From positions 930,001-994,000 of the forward strand of contig NZ_JAFIBW010000001.1 in assembly GCF_017833295.1 (NCBI RefSeq): DNA of 64,000 nucleotides, in the 5' to 3' direction. The notes under the pieces are model-generated. The model was given only the letters and a program-made list of their open reading frames with translations. It was not told the DNA's origin and searched no databases. Made by a program: the position numbers and the translations under genes. Each line of letters begins with the position of its first letter. Position 1 is the first letter of the stretch. Positions 29,265 through 38,405 of the stretch are shown here, piece after piece. Source of the stretch: Methylobacterium sp. PvR107. GTDB taxonomy: Bacteria > Pseudomonadota > Alphaproteobacteria > Rhizobiales > Beijerinckiaceae.

Positions 29265-30020
29265 ATGGCGGTCACGATCGACCCGATCGAGCAGTTCGAG
29301 CTGAAGCCGCTCGTGTCGCTCGGCCATATCGGCCATCAGGAGCTCGCGTTCACGCAGTCCGCCCTCTACATGTTCGCCGCCGTGGGCGTGATCGCGCTGA
29401 TCACCATCGTGGCGACGGCGTCGCGCTCGGTCGTGCCGGGCCGCATGCAGTCGCTGGCCGAGATCTTCTACGAATTTATCGCCGACACGCTGCACCAGGC
29501 GACCGGCGACGGCGGCAAGCGGTTCATGCCGCTGGTGTTCTCCCTGTTCATGTTCGTGCTGATCCTGAACCTGTTCGGGATGATCCCCTACGCCTTCGCG
29601 GTGACCAGCCACCTGATCGTCACCTTCGGGCTGGCCGCGCTGGTGATCTCCACGGTGGTGGTCTTCGGCGTGATGAAGCACGGCACCCACTTCTTCGGCC
29701 TGTTCGTGCCGTCGGGCGTGCCGAAGCCGCTGCTCGCGATCCTGGTGCCGATCGAGATCATCTCGTTCATCTCGCGCCCGATCAGCCTGTCGGTCCGTCT
29801 GTTCGCCAACATGCTGGCCGGCCACATCGCGATGAAGATCTTCGCGTTCTTCGTGGTCCAGCTTCTTCTCGCGGGCGCCTGGAGCGTGCTATCGCCGCTC
29901 CCGCTGTTCCTGACGATCGCGCTGACCGCCCTCGAGTTCCTCGTTGCGGCGCTTCAGGCCTACGTCTTCGCGACACTGACGGCGATCTACCTCAACGACG
30001 CCCTTCACCCCGGCCACTAA
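29265..30020 (+). CDS. atpB: ATP synthase F0 subunit a
   Basis: Stator subunit that forms the two proton half-channels beside the c-ring. The 251-residue product has about five membrane helices. The essential arginine is R178 within [19 protein letters not shown], and the last helix contains [21 protein letters not shown]. The ATG at 29265 follows a GGCGGAAGCGGG stretch; the preceding in-frame Met at 29235 adds a basic leader not typical of subunit a. It is the second gene of the operon. Confidence 0.98.
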   Translation: MAVTIDPIEQFELKPLVSLGHIGHQELAFTQSALYMFAAVGVIALITIVATASRSVVPGRMQSLAEIFYEFIADTLHQATGDGGKRFMPLVFSLFMFVLILNLFGMIPYAFAVTSHLIVTFGLAALVISTVVVFGVMKHGTHFFGLFVPSGVPKPLLAILVPIEIISFISRPISLSVRLFANMLAGHIAMKIFAFFVVQLLLAGAWSVLSPLPLFLTIALTALEFLVAALQAYVFATLTAIYLNDALHPGH

Positions 30021-30087
30021 TCCGGCCGGCTCCACCCGCCGCAAACGTCAAAGCACGTTTCGATCTGAAGAGACCTCAGGAGTTATC

Positions 30088-30315
30088 ATGGATCCCGTCG
30101 CTGCGAAGTACATCGGCGCCGGCCTCGCCTGCCTCGGCATGGCGGGTGCGGGCATCGGCCTCGGCAACCTGTTCGGTCAGTTCCTCGCCGGCGCCCTTCG
30201 CAACCCGTCCGCGGCCGACGGCCAGCGCGCCACGCTGCTCCTGGGCTTCGCGCTCACCGAGGCGCTCGGCATCTTCTCGCTGCTGATCGCGCTGCTGCTG
30301 CTCTTCGCCGTCTGA
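30088..30315 (+). CDS. atpE: ATP synthase F0 subunit c
   Basis: Proteolipid rotor subunit, present in many copies per complex. The 75-residue product is a hairpin of two hydrophobic helices with the polar loop RNPSAADGQ. The ion-carrying carboxylate is E58 in [12 protein letters not shown], which indicates a proton-driven ring. A purine-rich AGGAG (in CCTCAGGAGTTATC) precedes the ATG at good distance. A strong hairpin follows the stop. Confidence 0.98.
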   Translation: MDPVAAKYIGAGLACLGMAGAGIGLGNLFGQFLAGALRNPSAADGQRATLLLGFALTEALGIFSLLIALLLLFAV

Positions 30316-30324
30316 TCGGCTTGC

Positions 30325-30349
30325 GGAGGCCGCGGATTCCGCGGCCTCC
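30325..30349 (+). promoter_or_regulatory. Stable hairpin in the atpE-atpF' intercistronic region
   Basis: The sequence GGAGGCCGCGGA, one T, and TCCGCGGCCTCC can pair over about 11 GC-rich base pairs with a tiny loop, starting 10 nt after the atpE stop. No T-run follows, so it is not a standard terminator. Such a structure could protect the 3' end of an atpE-containing transcript or slow read-through, giving more subunit c than b. That role is inference. Confidence 0.6.
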
Positions 30350-30454
30350 TCGGGCAGCCGCCCAATGAACGGGTGGGCGCTCCCAGGCGGGGCGCCCGCT
30401 TCTTCCGTCACCGTCCAGCGGTGACCCAGCGAACGGTGTCAGTGTAGCGGTCTC

Positions 30455-31033
30455 ATGGCGCAGCCCAATCCCCTCACCACGCCACCCCACGGCGCCGACA
30501 CGCAGATCGTGCCGGGCCATGTCGAGCACACGGAGGCGCATACCGGCGCCTTCCCGCCCTTCGAGACCTCGGGCTTCCTGGCGCAGCTGATCTGGCTCGC
30601 CCTGGCCTTCGGGCTCCTCTACTACCTGATGGACAAGATCGCGCTGCCGCGGATCCAGGCGATCCTGCATGCCCGCGCCGAGCGACTGCGGGCCGACCTG
30701 GACCAGGCGCAGGCGATGAAGGCCGAGGCGGATGCCGCCGGCGTGGCCTTCGAGACCGCGCTGCGGGACGCCCAGGGCAAGGCGCGCGACATCGCGCAGA
30801 CCACCCGGAACGATCTGGCCGCCGAGGCCGAGGTGAAGCGCAAGGCGCTCGAAGAGCAGCTGAACGCCAAGCTCGCTGCCTCCGAGGCGACGATCCGCAC
30901 CCGCACCGAAGCTGCCATGGGCAATGTCCGCTCGATCGCGGGCGAGGCCGCGTCGGCGATCGTCGAGCGTCTGACGGGGCAGGCCCCCGATCGGGCCAGC
31001 CTCGACCGCGCCCTCGACGCCACCGCACACTAG
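30455..31033 (+). CDS. ATP synthase F0 subunit b'
   Basis: One of two b-type stator subunits found in alphaproteobacteria and phototrophs. The 192-residue product has a polar N-terminal extension of about 35 residues, one membrane helix ([21 protein letters not shown]) and a long alanine/glutamate-rich helix ([20 protein letters not shown] and following) that forms the peripheral stalk with subunit b. It follows atpE after 139 nt containing the hairpin. Subunit b starts 15 nt downstream. The gene is called atpG, atpX or atpF2 in different genomes. Confidence 0.95.
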   Translation: MAQPNPLTTPPHGADTQIVPGHVEHTEAHTGAFPPFETSGFLAQLIWLALAFGLLYYLMDKIALPRIQAILHARAERLRADLDQAQAMKAEADAAGVAFETALRDAQGKARDIAQTTRNDLAAEAEVKRKALEEQLNAKLAASEATIRTRTEAAMGNVRSIAGEAASAIVERLTGQAPDRASLDRALDATAH

Positions 31034-31047
31034 ACGGAACCCCAACG

Positions 31048-31536
31048 ATGCTGCTCGAAGCCGAATTCTGGGTCGCCGTCGCATTCGTCATCTTCATGGG
31101 CATCGCCTGGAAGGTCGGCGGCTTCTCGGCGATGACCAAGGGCCTGGACGGCCGCGCCAACCGCGTCCGCCACGAACTCGACGAGGCCAAGCGCCTGCGC
31201 GAGGAGGCGGCCGCCGTGCTGGCCGACTACAAGCGTCGCCGCGCCGAGGCCGAGAAGGAAGCCGAGTCGATCGTCGCCGGTGCCCGCGAGGAAGCCCAGC
31301 GCGCCGCCGAGGAGGGCCACCGCAAGCTCGACGACTTCCTGGCTCGCCGCACCAAGGCCGCCGAGACCAAGATCGCCCAGGCCGAAGCGCAGGCCGAGGC
31401 TCAGGTGCGCGCCGCCGCCGCCGAGGCCGCCGTGAAGGTGTCGGAGACGATCCTGCGCGAGCGGATGCAGGGCGAGGCCGCTCAGGGCCTGATCCGCGCC
31501 AGCCTCGGCGAGGTCCGGACGCGCCTGCGGTCCTGA
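31048..31536 (+). CDS. atpF: ATP synthase F0 subunit b
   Basis: Second peripheral-stalk subunit. The 162-residue product has one N-terminal membrane helix ([21 protein letters not shown]) and a long charged amphipathic helix with [19 protein letters not shown]. It lacks the polar extension of b'. It is the last gene of the operon, followed 27 nt later by a terminator. The F1 genes are not in this window, the normal split arrangement in alphaproteobacteria. Confidence 0.96.
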   Translation: MLLEAEFWVAVAFVIFMGIAWKVGGFSAMTKGLDGRANRVRHELDEAKRLREEAAAVLADYKRRRAEAEKEAESIVAGAREEAQRAAEEGHRKLDDFLARRTKAAETKIAQAEAQAEAQVRAAAAEAAVKVSETILRERMQGEAAQGLIRASLGEVRTRLRS

Positions 31537-31563
31537 TCCCGCCGCAGCGTAGGCAAGGTCTGA

Positions 31564-31590
31564 GAAAGCCGCCTCCGGGCGGCTTTTTTC
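31564..31590 (+). terminator. Rho-independent terminator of the atp F0 operon
   Basis: Stem AAGCCGCC/GGCGGCTT with the tetraloop TCCG, followed directly by a T-run (CTTTTTTC). It lies 27 nt after the atpF stop and before the NDH-2 gene, so it closes the atpI-B-E-F'-F unit. Confidence 0.9.
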
Positions 31591-31692
31591 ATGCTGGATG
31601 GCGCTCGCAAAGACGCGGTGCATCCGGGTTTTCCCCCGGCGAACATCGGTGTCCTGACGGGCGTTCCCAACGCGTGTGAACGCGGAGACGTC

Positions 31693-32973
31693 ATGGCGGA
31701 CAGGGCTCGGATCGTGATCGTCGGCGGCGGGGTCGCCGGCATCGAGGTCGCCACAAGTCTCGGCCGCGGCGGCCGGGCCGAAGTGACGCTGGCCGATCGC
31801 AGCCTGTCCCACGTCTGGAAGCCGATGCTGCACACCTTCGCGGCCGGCACCGCCCGGGCCGATCGGCAGAAGGTGGATTTCTTCGCCCAGGCGCGGCGCA
31901 ACGGCTTCCGCTTCCAGCCGGGAGCCCTCGTCGGCATCGACCGGCAGGCCCGGCGCGTCCGGCTCGCCGTCGAGGCCGCGGAGGGGCGGCCGGAGGTGAA
32001 GATCGCCTACGATCTGCTCGTGCTCGCGATCGGCAGCCGGGCCAACGATTTCGGCACGCCGGGTGTGGCCGAGCACTGCCTGACCATCGATGACCTGACC
32101 GAGGCCGAGCATTTCCACGATCAGCTCCGGTGCCATCTGCTGGCGCGGCTCGATCGCGGGGGGATGCTGGAGATTGCGATCGTGGGCGGCGGCGCCACCG
32201 GCGTCGAGCTGGCCGCCGAGCTGAAGCACGCCATCAACCTGCTCTCGGCCTACGGCTCGCCGGACCTGCCGGGGCGCCTGCGCCTGACCTTGATCGAGAG
32301 CGGGCCGCGCCTGCTGCCGGCCTTCCCCGAGACGGTCTCCCGGGCCGCCGCCCGCACCCTGTCGGGCCTCGCCGTCGAGGTCAGGACCGGCGCGATGGTG
32401 ACGGCGGCGGACGCGACCGGCTTCACCCTGAAGGACGGCAGCCGCATCCTGGCGGGGCTCAAGGTCTGGGCGGCCGGCGTGAAGGCACCGGACGTGCTCG
32501 CGGATCTCGACAGCCTGGAACGCTCGCGGACCGGGCAGCTCGTCGTCGGTCCGGATCTGCGTACGACCCACGATCCCGCCATCATCGCGCTGGGCGACTG
32601 CGCCAGCCTCACCGACCCGCAGACCGGCCAGCCCGTTCCGGCGACGGCCCAGGCCGCCCGGCAGCAGGCCCAGCACCTCGCGCGCCATCTCGGCCGCGTC
32701 CTGGCGCGCGGCGACACGGCGGCGGCCGAGCTTCCGCCGTTCCACTACGTCGAGAAGGGCGCCATCGTCTCGCTGGCCGATTTCAACGGCTGGGGGACGC
32801 TGGGCCGTTACACGTTCGGCGGCGGGCGTCTGAACGGGCTGTCCGCGCGCCTGACGCACGACCTGCTGTACCGGCAGCACCAGATCGGCCTCTACGGCCC
32901 GCTCCGCGGGACCCTGACATGGGTGCTCGACGATCTCGACCACCTGATCAGCCCGAAGGTGAGGCTCGACTGA
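31693..32973 (+). CDS. ndh: Type II NADH dehydrogenase (NDH-2) family flavoprotein
   Basis: Single-subunit, non-proton-pumping NADH:quinone oxidoreductase. The 426-residue product has an FAD-binding Rossmann motif VGGGVAGIEVA near residue 10 and an NAD-binding one VGGGATGVELAAELKHA near 165. FAD-contact segments follow (VWAAGVKAP; IALGDCASL), then the quinone-site region AQAARQQAQHLARHL. The C-terminus (GLYGPLRGTLTWVLDDLDHL) is amphipathic and suits membrane association. The ATG at 31693 begins at the domain; the earlier open frame runs from the terminator. It converges on the FNT gene with 6 nt between stops. Confidence 0.9.
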   Translation: MADRARIVIVGGGVAGIEVATSLGRGGRAEVTLADRSLSHVWKPMLHTFAAGTARADRQKVDFFAQARRNGFRFQPGALVGIDRQARRVRLAVEAAEGRPEVKIAYDLLVLAIGSRANDFGTPGVAEHCLTIDDLTEAEHFHDQLRCHLLARLDRGGMLEIAIVGGGATGVELAAELKHAINLLSAYGSPDLPGRLRLTLIESGPRLLPAFPETVSRAAARTLSGLAVEVRTGAMVTAADATGFTLKDGSRILAGLKVWAAGVKAPDVLADLDSLERSRTGQLVVGPDLRTTHDPAIIALGDCASLTDPQTGQPVPATAQAARQQAQHLARHLGRVLARGDTAAAELPPFHYVEKGAIVSLADFNGWGTLGRYTFGGGRLNGLSARLTHDLLYRQHQIGLYGPLRGTLTWVLDDLDHLISPKVRLD

Positions 32974-32979
32974 CCCGGC

Positions 32980-33849
32980 TCAGTCCGGCCGCTCGCCCTC
33001 GACCGCCTTGGTCTCCTCGACCTCCGGCGCCACCTGCCCGTAGTTCAGTACCCCGACCAGGGCCGCGCCGCCGAAGGTGTTGCCGAGCAGGGTCGGCAGG
33101 AAGAACGTCAGCGCGTAATCGTGCATCGTCGCCGCGCCCGTGACCACGAGGTAGAAGGCCTCCACGGAGCCGGCAACGATGTGGGCGAGGCCGCAGAGCG
33201 AGACCAGCCACGTCATCAGCAGGATCACGAACGGCGCGGCGCTGGCGGTCGCCGGCAGGAACCACACCATCAGGGCGATCATCCATCCGGCGAAGACCGC
33301 CTTGACGAACGTCGCCCAGAAGCCGTGCGCGATGGCGTCGTGGCTGATCTCCGCGAAGGCCTTCAGCACCGGCGGCTCGAAGGCTCCGGAATGGGCCATC
33401 ACCGTCGCGATCGCCAGCGTTCCCAGGATGTTGCCGCACAGGACGATGAGCCAGAGCCGCACCACCCGGAACGCGGTCTTGGCCGACCGGTCGTGCAGAA
33501 GCGGCAGGACCGGCGTGATGGTGTTCTCGGTGAAGAGCTGCTGGCGGCCGAGAACGACCACCAGGAAGCCGACCGCGTAGCCCATCGAGCTCACGATCCT
33601 CGCCCAGTCGGACACGGGCAGATGGCTCCTCAGGACGCCGGGGACGATCAGCGACAGCGCGATGCTGAGCCCCGCCGCGAAGGCCGAGAAGAACAGGGCG
33701 CTCCCGTGGCGCCGCAGCTCCTCGTCGCCCTCGAGCCGAATGACCTCGTGCAGCACGTAGGCATCCGGCCGGCCGATCTCGGAGACTTCCTTCAACAACT
33801 CGTCGCGCCGAGCGACCTGCTCGGCCCGCTTGTTCTTGTCCCGGACCAT
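32980..33849 (-). CDS. Formate/nitrite transporter (FNT) family protein
   Basis: Pentameric-type membrane channel for small monovalent anions. The 289-residue product has a charged N-terminus of about 50 residues, then six hydrophobic segments with FNT landmarks such as GRQQLFTENTITPVLP, GNILGTLA, KAVFAGWMIALMVWF and FLPTLLGNTFGGAALVGVLNYG. The long N-terminus and LFTENT motif resemble the YfdC branch, whose substrate is not known. The two conserved membrane histidines appear as AHIVAG and others. It stands alone and converges on ndh. Confidence 0.9.
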   Translation of the reverse strand: MVRDKNKRAEQVARRDELLKEVSEIGRPDAYVLHEVIRLEGDEELRRHGSALFFSAFAAGLSIALSLIVPGVLRSHLPVSDWARIVSSMGYAVGFLVVVLGRQQLFTENTITPVLPLLHDRSAKTAFRVVRLWLIVLCGNILGTLAIATVMAHSGAFEPPVLKAFAEISHDAIAHGFWATFVKAVFAGWMIALMVWFLPATASAAPFVILLMTWLVSLCGLAHIVAGSVEAFYLVVTGAATMHDYALTFFLPTLLGNTFGGAALVGVLNYGQVAPEVEETKAVEGERPD

Positions 33850-33894
33850 CCGTCAGCTCCGCTACGCCACTCGTTCCGATCGGATGTTCGCCGA

Positions 33895-34635
33895 TCAGGC
33901 CGTGAGCCGCGCCACCAGCGCCTCGACCGCACGCCGCGCCTCGGCGAGCGCCTCCGCGTCGCGGCTGCGCACGACGATCCGGTTGCGGAACCCGTCCGGC
34001 GTCATGGCCGGGTAGGAGCCTATGGACACGGCCGGGTGCGCCTTGGCGATCGCGCCGAGTTCGCCCGCGTAGTTGCCCTCGGGTATGCCGGCGGCCTCGA
34101 TCGTCTCGGACATCATCGCGGCGCCGCCCTGCAGGGTCGGGGCGATCGAGTCGAGCATGGCCTGCATGATGCTCGGCACACCGGCCATGACGTGGACGTT
34201 GCCGATCCGGAAGCCCGGCGCCTTCGAGACCGGGTTGGCGATCAGGTCGGCCCCGAAGGGGATCCGGGCCATGCGCAGGCGCGCCGCGTTCAAGTCCTCG
34301 GGCTTGTGCCGCTCCAGCAGCATCGCCCGCGCGCGCTCGTCGACGTCGATGCCGACACCGAAGGCCTGGGCCACGCAGTCGGCGGTGATGTCGTCGTGGG
34401 TCGGCCCGATCCCGCCCGTGGTGAACAGGTAGGTGTAGCGGACCCGCAGGGCGTTCACCGCCTCGACGATCATGGCCGCCTCGTCGGGCACGATCCGCAC
34501 CTCGCGCAGGTCGATTCCGGCGGCGGTGAGGAAATCCGCGATGGTGCCGATATTCTTGTCCTTGGTGCGACCCGAGAGGATCTCATCGCCGATCACGAGG
34601 ATGGCGGCGGTGACGGATTCGTTGGTCTGGTCCAT
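33895..34635 (-). CDS. CinA N-terminal/MoaB-like domain protein
   Basis: The 246-residue product has the competence/damage-inducible (CinA) N-terminal fold related to molybdopterin-binding proteins: AAILVIGDEILSGRTKDKN, LFTTGGIGPTHDDITAD, NVHVMAGVPSIMQAMLD and SYPAMTPDGFRNRIVVRS. No C-terminal nicotinamide-nucleotide amidase domain is present, so it is the short form (COG1058) common in alphaproteobacteria. The reaction is uncertain; related CinA proteins act on ADP-ribose or NMN derivatives. It is divergent from sfsA with a 77-bp gap. Confidence 0.88.
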   Translation of the reverse strand: MDQTNESVTAAILVIGDEILSGRTKDKNIGTIADFLTAAGIDLREVRIVPDEAAMIVEAVNALRVRYTYLFTTGGIGPTHDDITADCVAQAFGVGIDVDERARAMLLERHKPEDLNAARLRMARIPFGADLIANPVSKAPGFRIGNVHVMAGVPSIMQAMLDSIAPTLQGGAAMMSETIEAAGIPEGNYAGELGAIAKAHPAVSIGSYPAMTPDGFRNRIVVRSRDAEALAEARRAVEALVARLTA

Positions 34636-34712
34636 GGGTCTCTGGTGTCGGGCGTGCGTCGCAGGCAGATAGCGCAGCCGCAGCCCACGACTACATGAAC
34701 CCCGAGGACTCG

Positions 34713-35426
34713 ATGCAGTTCGCCGCGCCGCTCGTGCCCGGACGGCTGGTGCGGCGCTACAAGCGCTTCCTGGCCGATATCGAGACCGATGCGGGGCTGG
34801 TCACGGCCCACTGCCCCAACCCCGGGGCGATGCTTGGCTTGAACACGGCCGGCGCGCGGGTGCTCCTGTCGCGCGCGACCAATCTGGCCCGCAAGCTGCC
34901 GCTGACCTGGGAACTGGTCGAGGCCGACCTCCCCGGCGGCCCGCAATGGGTCGGCATCAACACGATGCGGCCGAATGCGCTCGTGGCCGAGGCGTTCCGG
35001 GCCGGCGCCATCACGGCACTCGCCGACCATGACGTGCTGCGACCGGAGGTCCGGTACGCGCAGGCGAGCCGGGTCGATTTCCTGGCGAGCGGTGCGGCGG
35101 GGGGGCCGTGCCACGTTGAGGTCAAGAACTGCCACCTGATGCGGCGGCCCGGCCTCGCGGAATTCCCCGACTGCACGGCCGCCCGCAGCGCCCGGCACAT
35201 GCGCGACCTGGCCCAGGTCGTCGCCGAGGGCGGCCGGGCGCTGGTCGTCATCGTCGTTCAGATGGCGGCGCAGGCCTTCGACGTCGCCCGGGACATCGAT
35301 CCGGCCTTCGACCGGGCCTTCCGGGAGGCGCGGGCCGCGGGCGTGGAGGTCCGGGCCTATCGCTGCGCCGTGGCGCCGGAGGGCGTCGCCATCGCGGACG
35401 AGATCCCGGTGATCACGCCTCTTTAA
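34713..35426 (+). CDS. sfsA: DNA/RNA nuclease SfsA family protein
   Basis: Member of the SfsA family, first described as sugar fermentation stimulation protein and now regarded as a nuclease. The 237-residue product shows LVPGRLVRRYKRFLADIE, TAHCPNPGAMLGL, the catalytic-type cluster RVDFLASG and CHVEVKNCHLM (D and ExK nuclease pattern), and FPDCTAARSARHMRDL. The ATG at 34713 has a GAGG 5 nt upstream and starts at the domain; an in-frame ATG at 34695 would add six residues. Confidence 0.93.
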   Translation: MQFAAPLVPGRLVRRYKRFLADIETDAGLVTAHCPNPGAMLGLNTAGARVLLSRATNLARKLPLTWELVEADLPGGPQWVGINTMRPNALVAEAFRAGAITALADHDVLRPEVRYAQASRVDFLASGAAGGPCHVEVKNCHLMRRPGLAEFPDCTAARSARHMRDLAQVVAEGGRALVVIVVQMAAQAFDVARDIDPAFDRAFREARAAGVEVRAYRCAVAPEGVAIADEIPVITPL

Positions 35427-35692
35427 AGTTGCCCCCTTTTGCCCATTCCAGGATGATCGAGAAACAGTTTCAAAATAAATCCACGTCGTGAAATGATGTA
35501 GTGCGGTGTAATACCTACTTTTATCAATTTTAAATAACATTTAATTGGACTATCGACCATCGTTCGTGTGCTTTGCGATCCAATATATAGCTTTATGCGG
35601 ATCTCTTGTTCTTCGAGTTATCTTATGATAGCGGAAGATTTGAGCATCTGAAGAATGGCCCTTTGTGCCAGAATACCTGAAAAGACGTAAGA

Positions 35693-36577
35693 ATGTCGCA
35701 ATATTATAAAGTCATGCACCTGATGGGTCATGTGGCCGCAAGGGATTTGCTGAATAGGATTGGCGAGATTGAACGTTTAAGCGATGCTGAATTTCGAGTC
35801 TTTTCGCAGTTTGGCGACGACGGCATCATCCAGTTTCTGATCAAGAGATGTAAGGTTAACTCTTGGGAGGAGCGCTTCATAGAATTTGGAGTCGAGAACT
35901 ACCAAGAGGCGAACACACGATTTTTGCTTATAAACAACAACTGGTCCGGATTAATCATGGATTCGTCGATGGAGAATGTAACATCGATCCTCCATGACGA
36001 AATATCATGGCGTCACGATTTGCAGGCGGTGCGCGCGTTTATCACCCGAGATAACATAAATGAGATTATAAAAGACACAGGATTCGCCGATGATTTAGGC
36101 ATTATGAGCATCGATATCGATGGCGTAGATTACTGGATTTGGAATGCAATCGAAGTTTGCAGGCCGGTTATAATGATCTGCGAATATAATTCCATTTTCG
36201 GTTCCAGCGCGAAGGTTACGGTGCAATATGCTGAGAATTTTGATCGACGCGCTGCGCACCACACGCATCTGTACTATGGCGCTTCACTGAATGCGCTGGT
36301 GCATCTCGCAACTCAGAAGGGTTACTGCTTTGTTGGATCAAATTCAGCCGGCAATAACGCTTATTTTGTCCGCGCGGATCGGCTCAATGGCTTGCCGGCT
36401 CTAAGTGCTGAGCAAGGCTACGTCGAAAGTAAAATCCGCGAGGCACGCAACGAAACAGGTCAGCTCACTCTCACGGGCGGATCAAGCCGACTCAAACTCA
36501 TCGAAAACCTTCCAATCTTCGACTTGGAGAGCAATTCGATGCGTCCGATCTGGCAGGTTGTCAGCGCCGTGAGGTGA
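35693..36577 (+). CDS. Protein of unknown function with FkbM-like methyltransferase features; low-GC, probably acquired
   Basis: The 294-residue product is soluble with no signal peptide. FSQFGDDGIIQFLI, then FIEFGVENYQEANTRFLLIN and WSGLIMDSS, resemble the start and SAM-binding motif I of FkbM-like methyltransferases. Further on IMSIDIDGVDYWIWNAI and VIMICEYNSIFG resemble their Asp-containing strand and following EYN. The glycines of motif I are reduced (FGVENY), so activity is uncertain. The gene and the 266 bp before it use far more A/T, including A/T-ending codons, than anything else in the window, which points to horizontal acquisition. It faces an FkbM methyltransferase gene across a terminator. 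Confidence 0.7.
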   Translation: MSQYYKVMHLMGHVAARDLLNRIGEIERLSDAEFRVFSQFGDDGIIQFLIKRCKVNSWEERFIEFGVENYQEANTRFLLINNNWSGLIMDSSMENVTSILHDEISWRHDLQAVRAFITRDNINEIIKDTGFADDLGIMSIDIDGVDYWIWNAIEVCRPVIMICEYNSIFGSSAKVTVQYAENFDRRAAHHTHLYYGASLNALVHLATQKGYCFVGSNSAGNNAYFVRADRLNGLPALSAEQGYVESKIREARNETGQLTLTGGSSRLKLIENLPIFDLESNSMRPIWQVVSAVR

Positions 36578-36610
36578 CATCAAGCCGAGTGAGGGCCGTG
36601 ATTTATGGTG

Positions 36611-36650
36611 AAAGCGAGCCGCCATGACGGATCGGCGGCTCGCCCTTTAA
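36611..36650. terminator. Bidirectional terminator-like hairpin
   Basis: Perfect 10-bp stem GCGAGCCGCC/GGCGGCTCGC (36614-36623 with 36634-36643) and a 10-nt loop. On the plus strand it is followed by CCTTTAA, and on the minus strand by TTTC. It lies between the convergent low-GC gene and the FkbM gene. Confidence 0.75.
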
Positions 36651-36694
36651 CCAAGAACGTGACTTTCTCTGACGCGACGGTGCCGTCGGCGGGT

Positions 36695-37519
36695 TCAACG
36701 CTCAAAGACGAGGTTCAGCCGAGTACGCGCGATCTCGCGATAGCCGTAGCCCTTGAGGTGCTCCGGCAGATCGATCTGCCACTGACCGGTGCCGTTCTCG
36801 ACAAGCAGGATGCGCGGCAGGAGTGCTTCCGGCGCCTCGCGCAGGAACGGTTCCAGGATCAGATCCTCGGCGCCCTCCACGTCGAGCTTGACGGCATCGA
36901 CCCGGCTCAGGCCCTCGCTGTGCAGGAGTTCGAGGAGCGTCACGGCCGGCACGGTAATCCGCGCACCTTCATTGGTGCCGACAATGCGCAGGCTCGACTC
37001 GCCGCGGTTGCGCGGATCGATGAACAGGGTGAGCTCGCCCGCCTTGTCGGCCACCGCGCAGGCGACCGCCTTCACGGTGTGGAATGGGTTCTGGGCGATG
37101 TTGTAGGTCAGGCGGTCGAACACGTCGGGCTGCGGCTCGACCGCGATGATCCGCGCCGCCGGACCCGCGAAGGCCGCCACGCACAGGGCGTAGGCGCCGA
37201 TATTGGCGCCGATGTCGAGGAACACGCAGTCCTTCGTGAGACGCGCCTGCAGAAGCGCGCGCTCCTCCGGATCGAAGAATTGCGGCGTGAACAGCACCTT
37301 CTTCTCGCAGTTGTTGTTGTACGGGTGCAGCCGCATCCGCGCGCCGTAGCGGGTCACGTCGAGGGGCTTGCCCCCGAGCCGCGAGATCGCGATCCGGCGC
37401 AGGAACAGCGCGAGGCGCCGGCCGTACCAGGAATCGGTGGGGATCCGGTTCGTGCGGCGGGTGATCGCCGCCACGAGGCCGGACGGTTCGTAGGTGCCGT
37501 AGGGCTGCGTGTCCGTCAT
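36695..37519 (-). CDS. FkbM family SAM-dependent methyltransferase
   Basis: Probable O-methyltransferase of the FkbM type, which usually modifies sugars or polyketides. The 274-residue product has motif I CVFLDIGANIGAYALCVAAF near residues 94-113. IIAVEPQPDVFDRL (acidic residue binding SAM ribose) and VDAVKLDVEGAEDLILEPF follow. About 85 residues precede the domain. The ATG at 37519 is the natural start; the longer open frame is a shadow of the opposite-strand hydrolase. The target is unknown; the facing low-GC gene and the nearby exporter suggest a surface glycan, but this is speculation. Confidence 0.88.
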   Translation of the reverse strand: MTDTQPYGTYEPSGLVAAITRRTNRIPTDSWYGRRLALFLRRIAISRLGGKPLDVTRYGARMRLHPYNNNCEKKVLFTPQFFDPEERALLQARLTKDCVFLDIGANIGAYALCVAAFAGPAARIIAVEPQPDVFDRLTYNIAQNPFHTVKAVACAVADKAGELTLFIDPRNRGESSLRIVGTNEGARITVPAVTLLELLHSEGLSRVDAVKLDVEGAEDLILEPFLREAPEALLPRILLVENGTGQWQIDLPEHLKGYGYREIARTRLNLVFER

Positions 37520-37636
37520 GACCGGCGCGGTTTGCCAGCCGGCGCCCCGACCCGCAAGCGCAACGCTGCGCGTTGCCCCGGCGCGTGCGCGTGGTCTAAG
37601 CGGGTGGCCGAGCTTACGGAGCATGGATTGCGCGGC

Positions 37637-38401
37637 ATGGAGTCCTTCAATTCCGACGGCGTGCGGATCGCCTACATCGACGTCCCGCCGGCGGACGGCG
37701 CCGGCAAGCCGATCCTGCTGATCCACGGCTTCGCATCGAATCACGCGGTCAACTGGGTCAACACCCAGTGGGTCCGGGCCCTGACCCAGGCTGGATACCG
37801 CGCGATCGCGCTGGACAATCGCGGCCACGGCGAGAGCGAGAAGCTCTACGATCCGGCCGCCTACAGCTCCGAGGCAATGGCCGGCGACGCGATCCGGCTC
37901 CTCGACCATCTCGGCATCGCGCGCGCCCACGTCATGGGCTACTCGATGGGCGGACGGATCACCGCCCATATCGCCCTGGACCACGCGGATCGGGTCCGCT
38001 CGGCGCTGATCGGCGGTCTCGGGATGCACTTGGTCGAGGGCAAGGGCTTGCCGTCCGGCATCGCCGAGGCTCTGGAGGCAGCTCCCGGGACCCCGGCTCC
38101 AAACCCCACCGCCGCGGCCTTCCGCATCTTCGCCGAGCAGACACGGAGCGACCTGCGGGCGCTCGCCGCCTGCATGCGCGGCTCGCGCCAGACGCTCAGC
38201 CGGGCCGAACTCGCGCAGATCGAGGTGCCGGTTCTGGTCTCGGTCGGGACCCTCGACACCGTGGCGGGCTCCGGCCCGGGGCTCGCCGCCCTGATCCCGG
38301 ACGCGCGAGCGCTGGAGATCGAGGGCAAGGACCACTCGACCGCGGTCGGCGCCAAGCCGCACCGGGACGGCGTGCTGGCCTTCCTCGCGGCGCAGCCCTG
38401 A
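37637..38401 (+). CDS. Alpha/beta hydrolase
   Basis: The 254-residue product has the standard fold: LLIHGFASNHAVNWV with the oxyanion-hole HG, AIALDNRGHGESEK, the nucleophile elbow GYSMGG, an acid residue in VSVGTLDTVAG, and the catalytic His in EGKDHSTAV. Substrate unknown. The chosen ATG at 37637 begins right at MESFNSDGVRIAYID; an in-frame GTG at 37604 is also possible. It converges on the ABC permease gene with 4 nt between the stops. Confidence 0.9.
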   Translation: MESFNSDGVRIAYIDVPPADGAGKPILLIHGFASNHAVNWVNTQWVRALTQAGYRAIALDNRGHGESEKLYDPAAYSSEAMAGDAIRLLDHLGIARAHVMGYSMGGRITAHIALDHADRVRSALIGGLGMHLVEGKGLPSGIAEALEAAPGTPAPNPTAAAFRIFAEQTRSDLRALAACMRGSRQTLSRAELAQIEVPVLVSVGTLDTVAGSGPGLAALIPDARALEIEGKDHSTAVGAKPHRDGVLAFLAAQP

Positions 38402-38405
38402 GGCG

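Noticed and set aside
30360..30420. Second GC-rich inverted segment after atpE as terminator
   Set aside because: The pairing is weak and no T-run follows.
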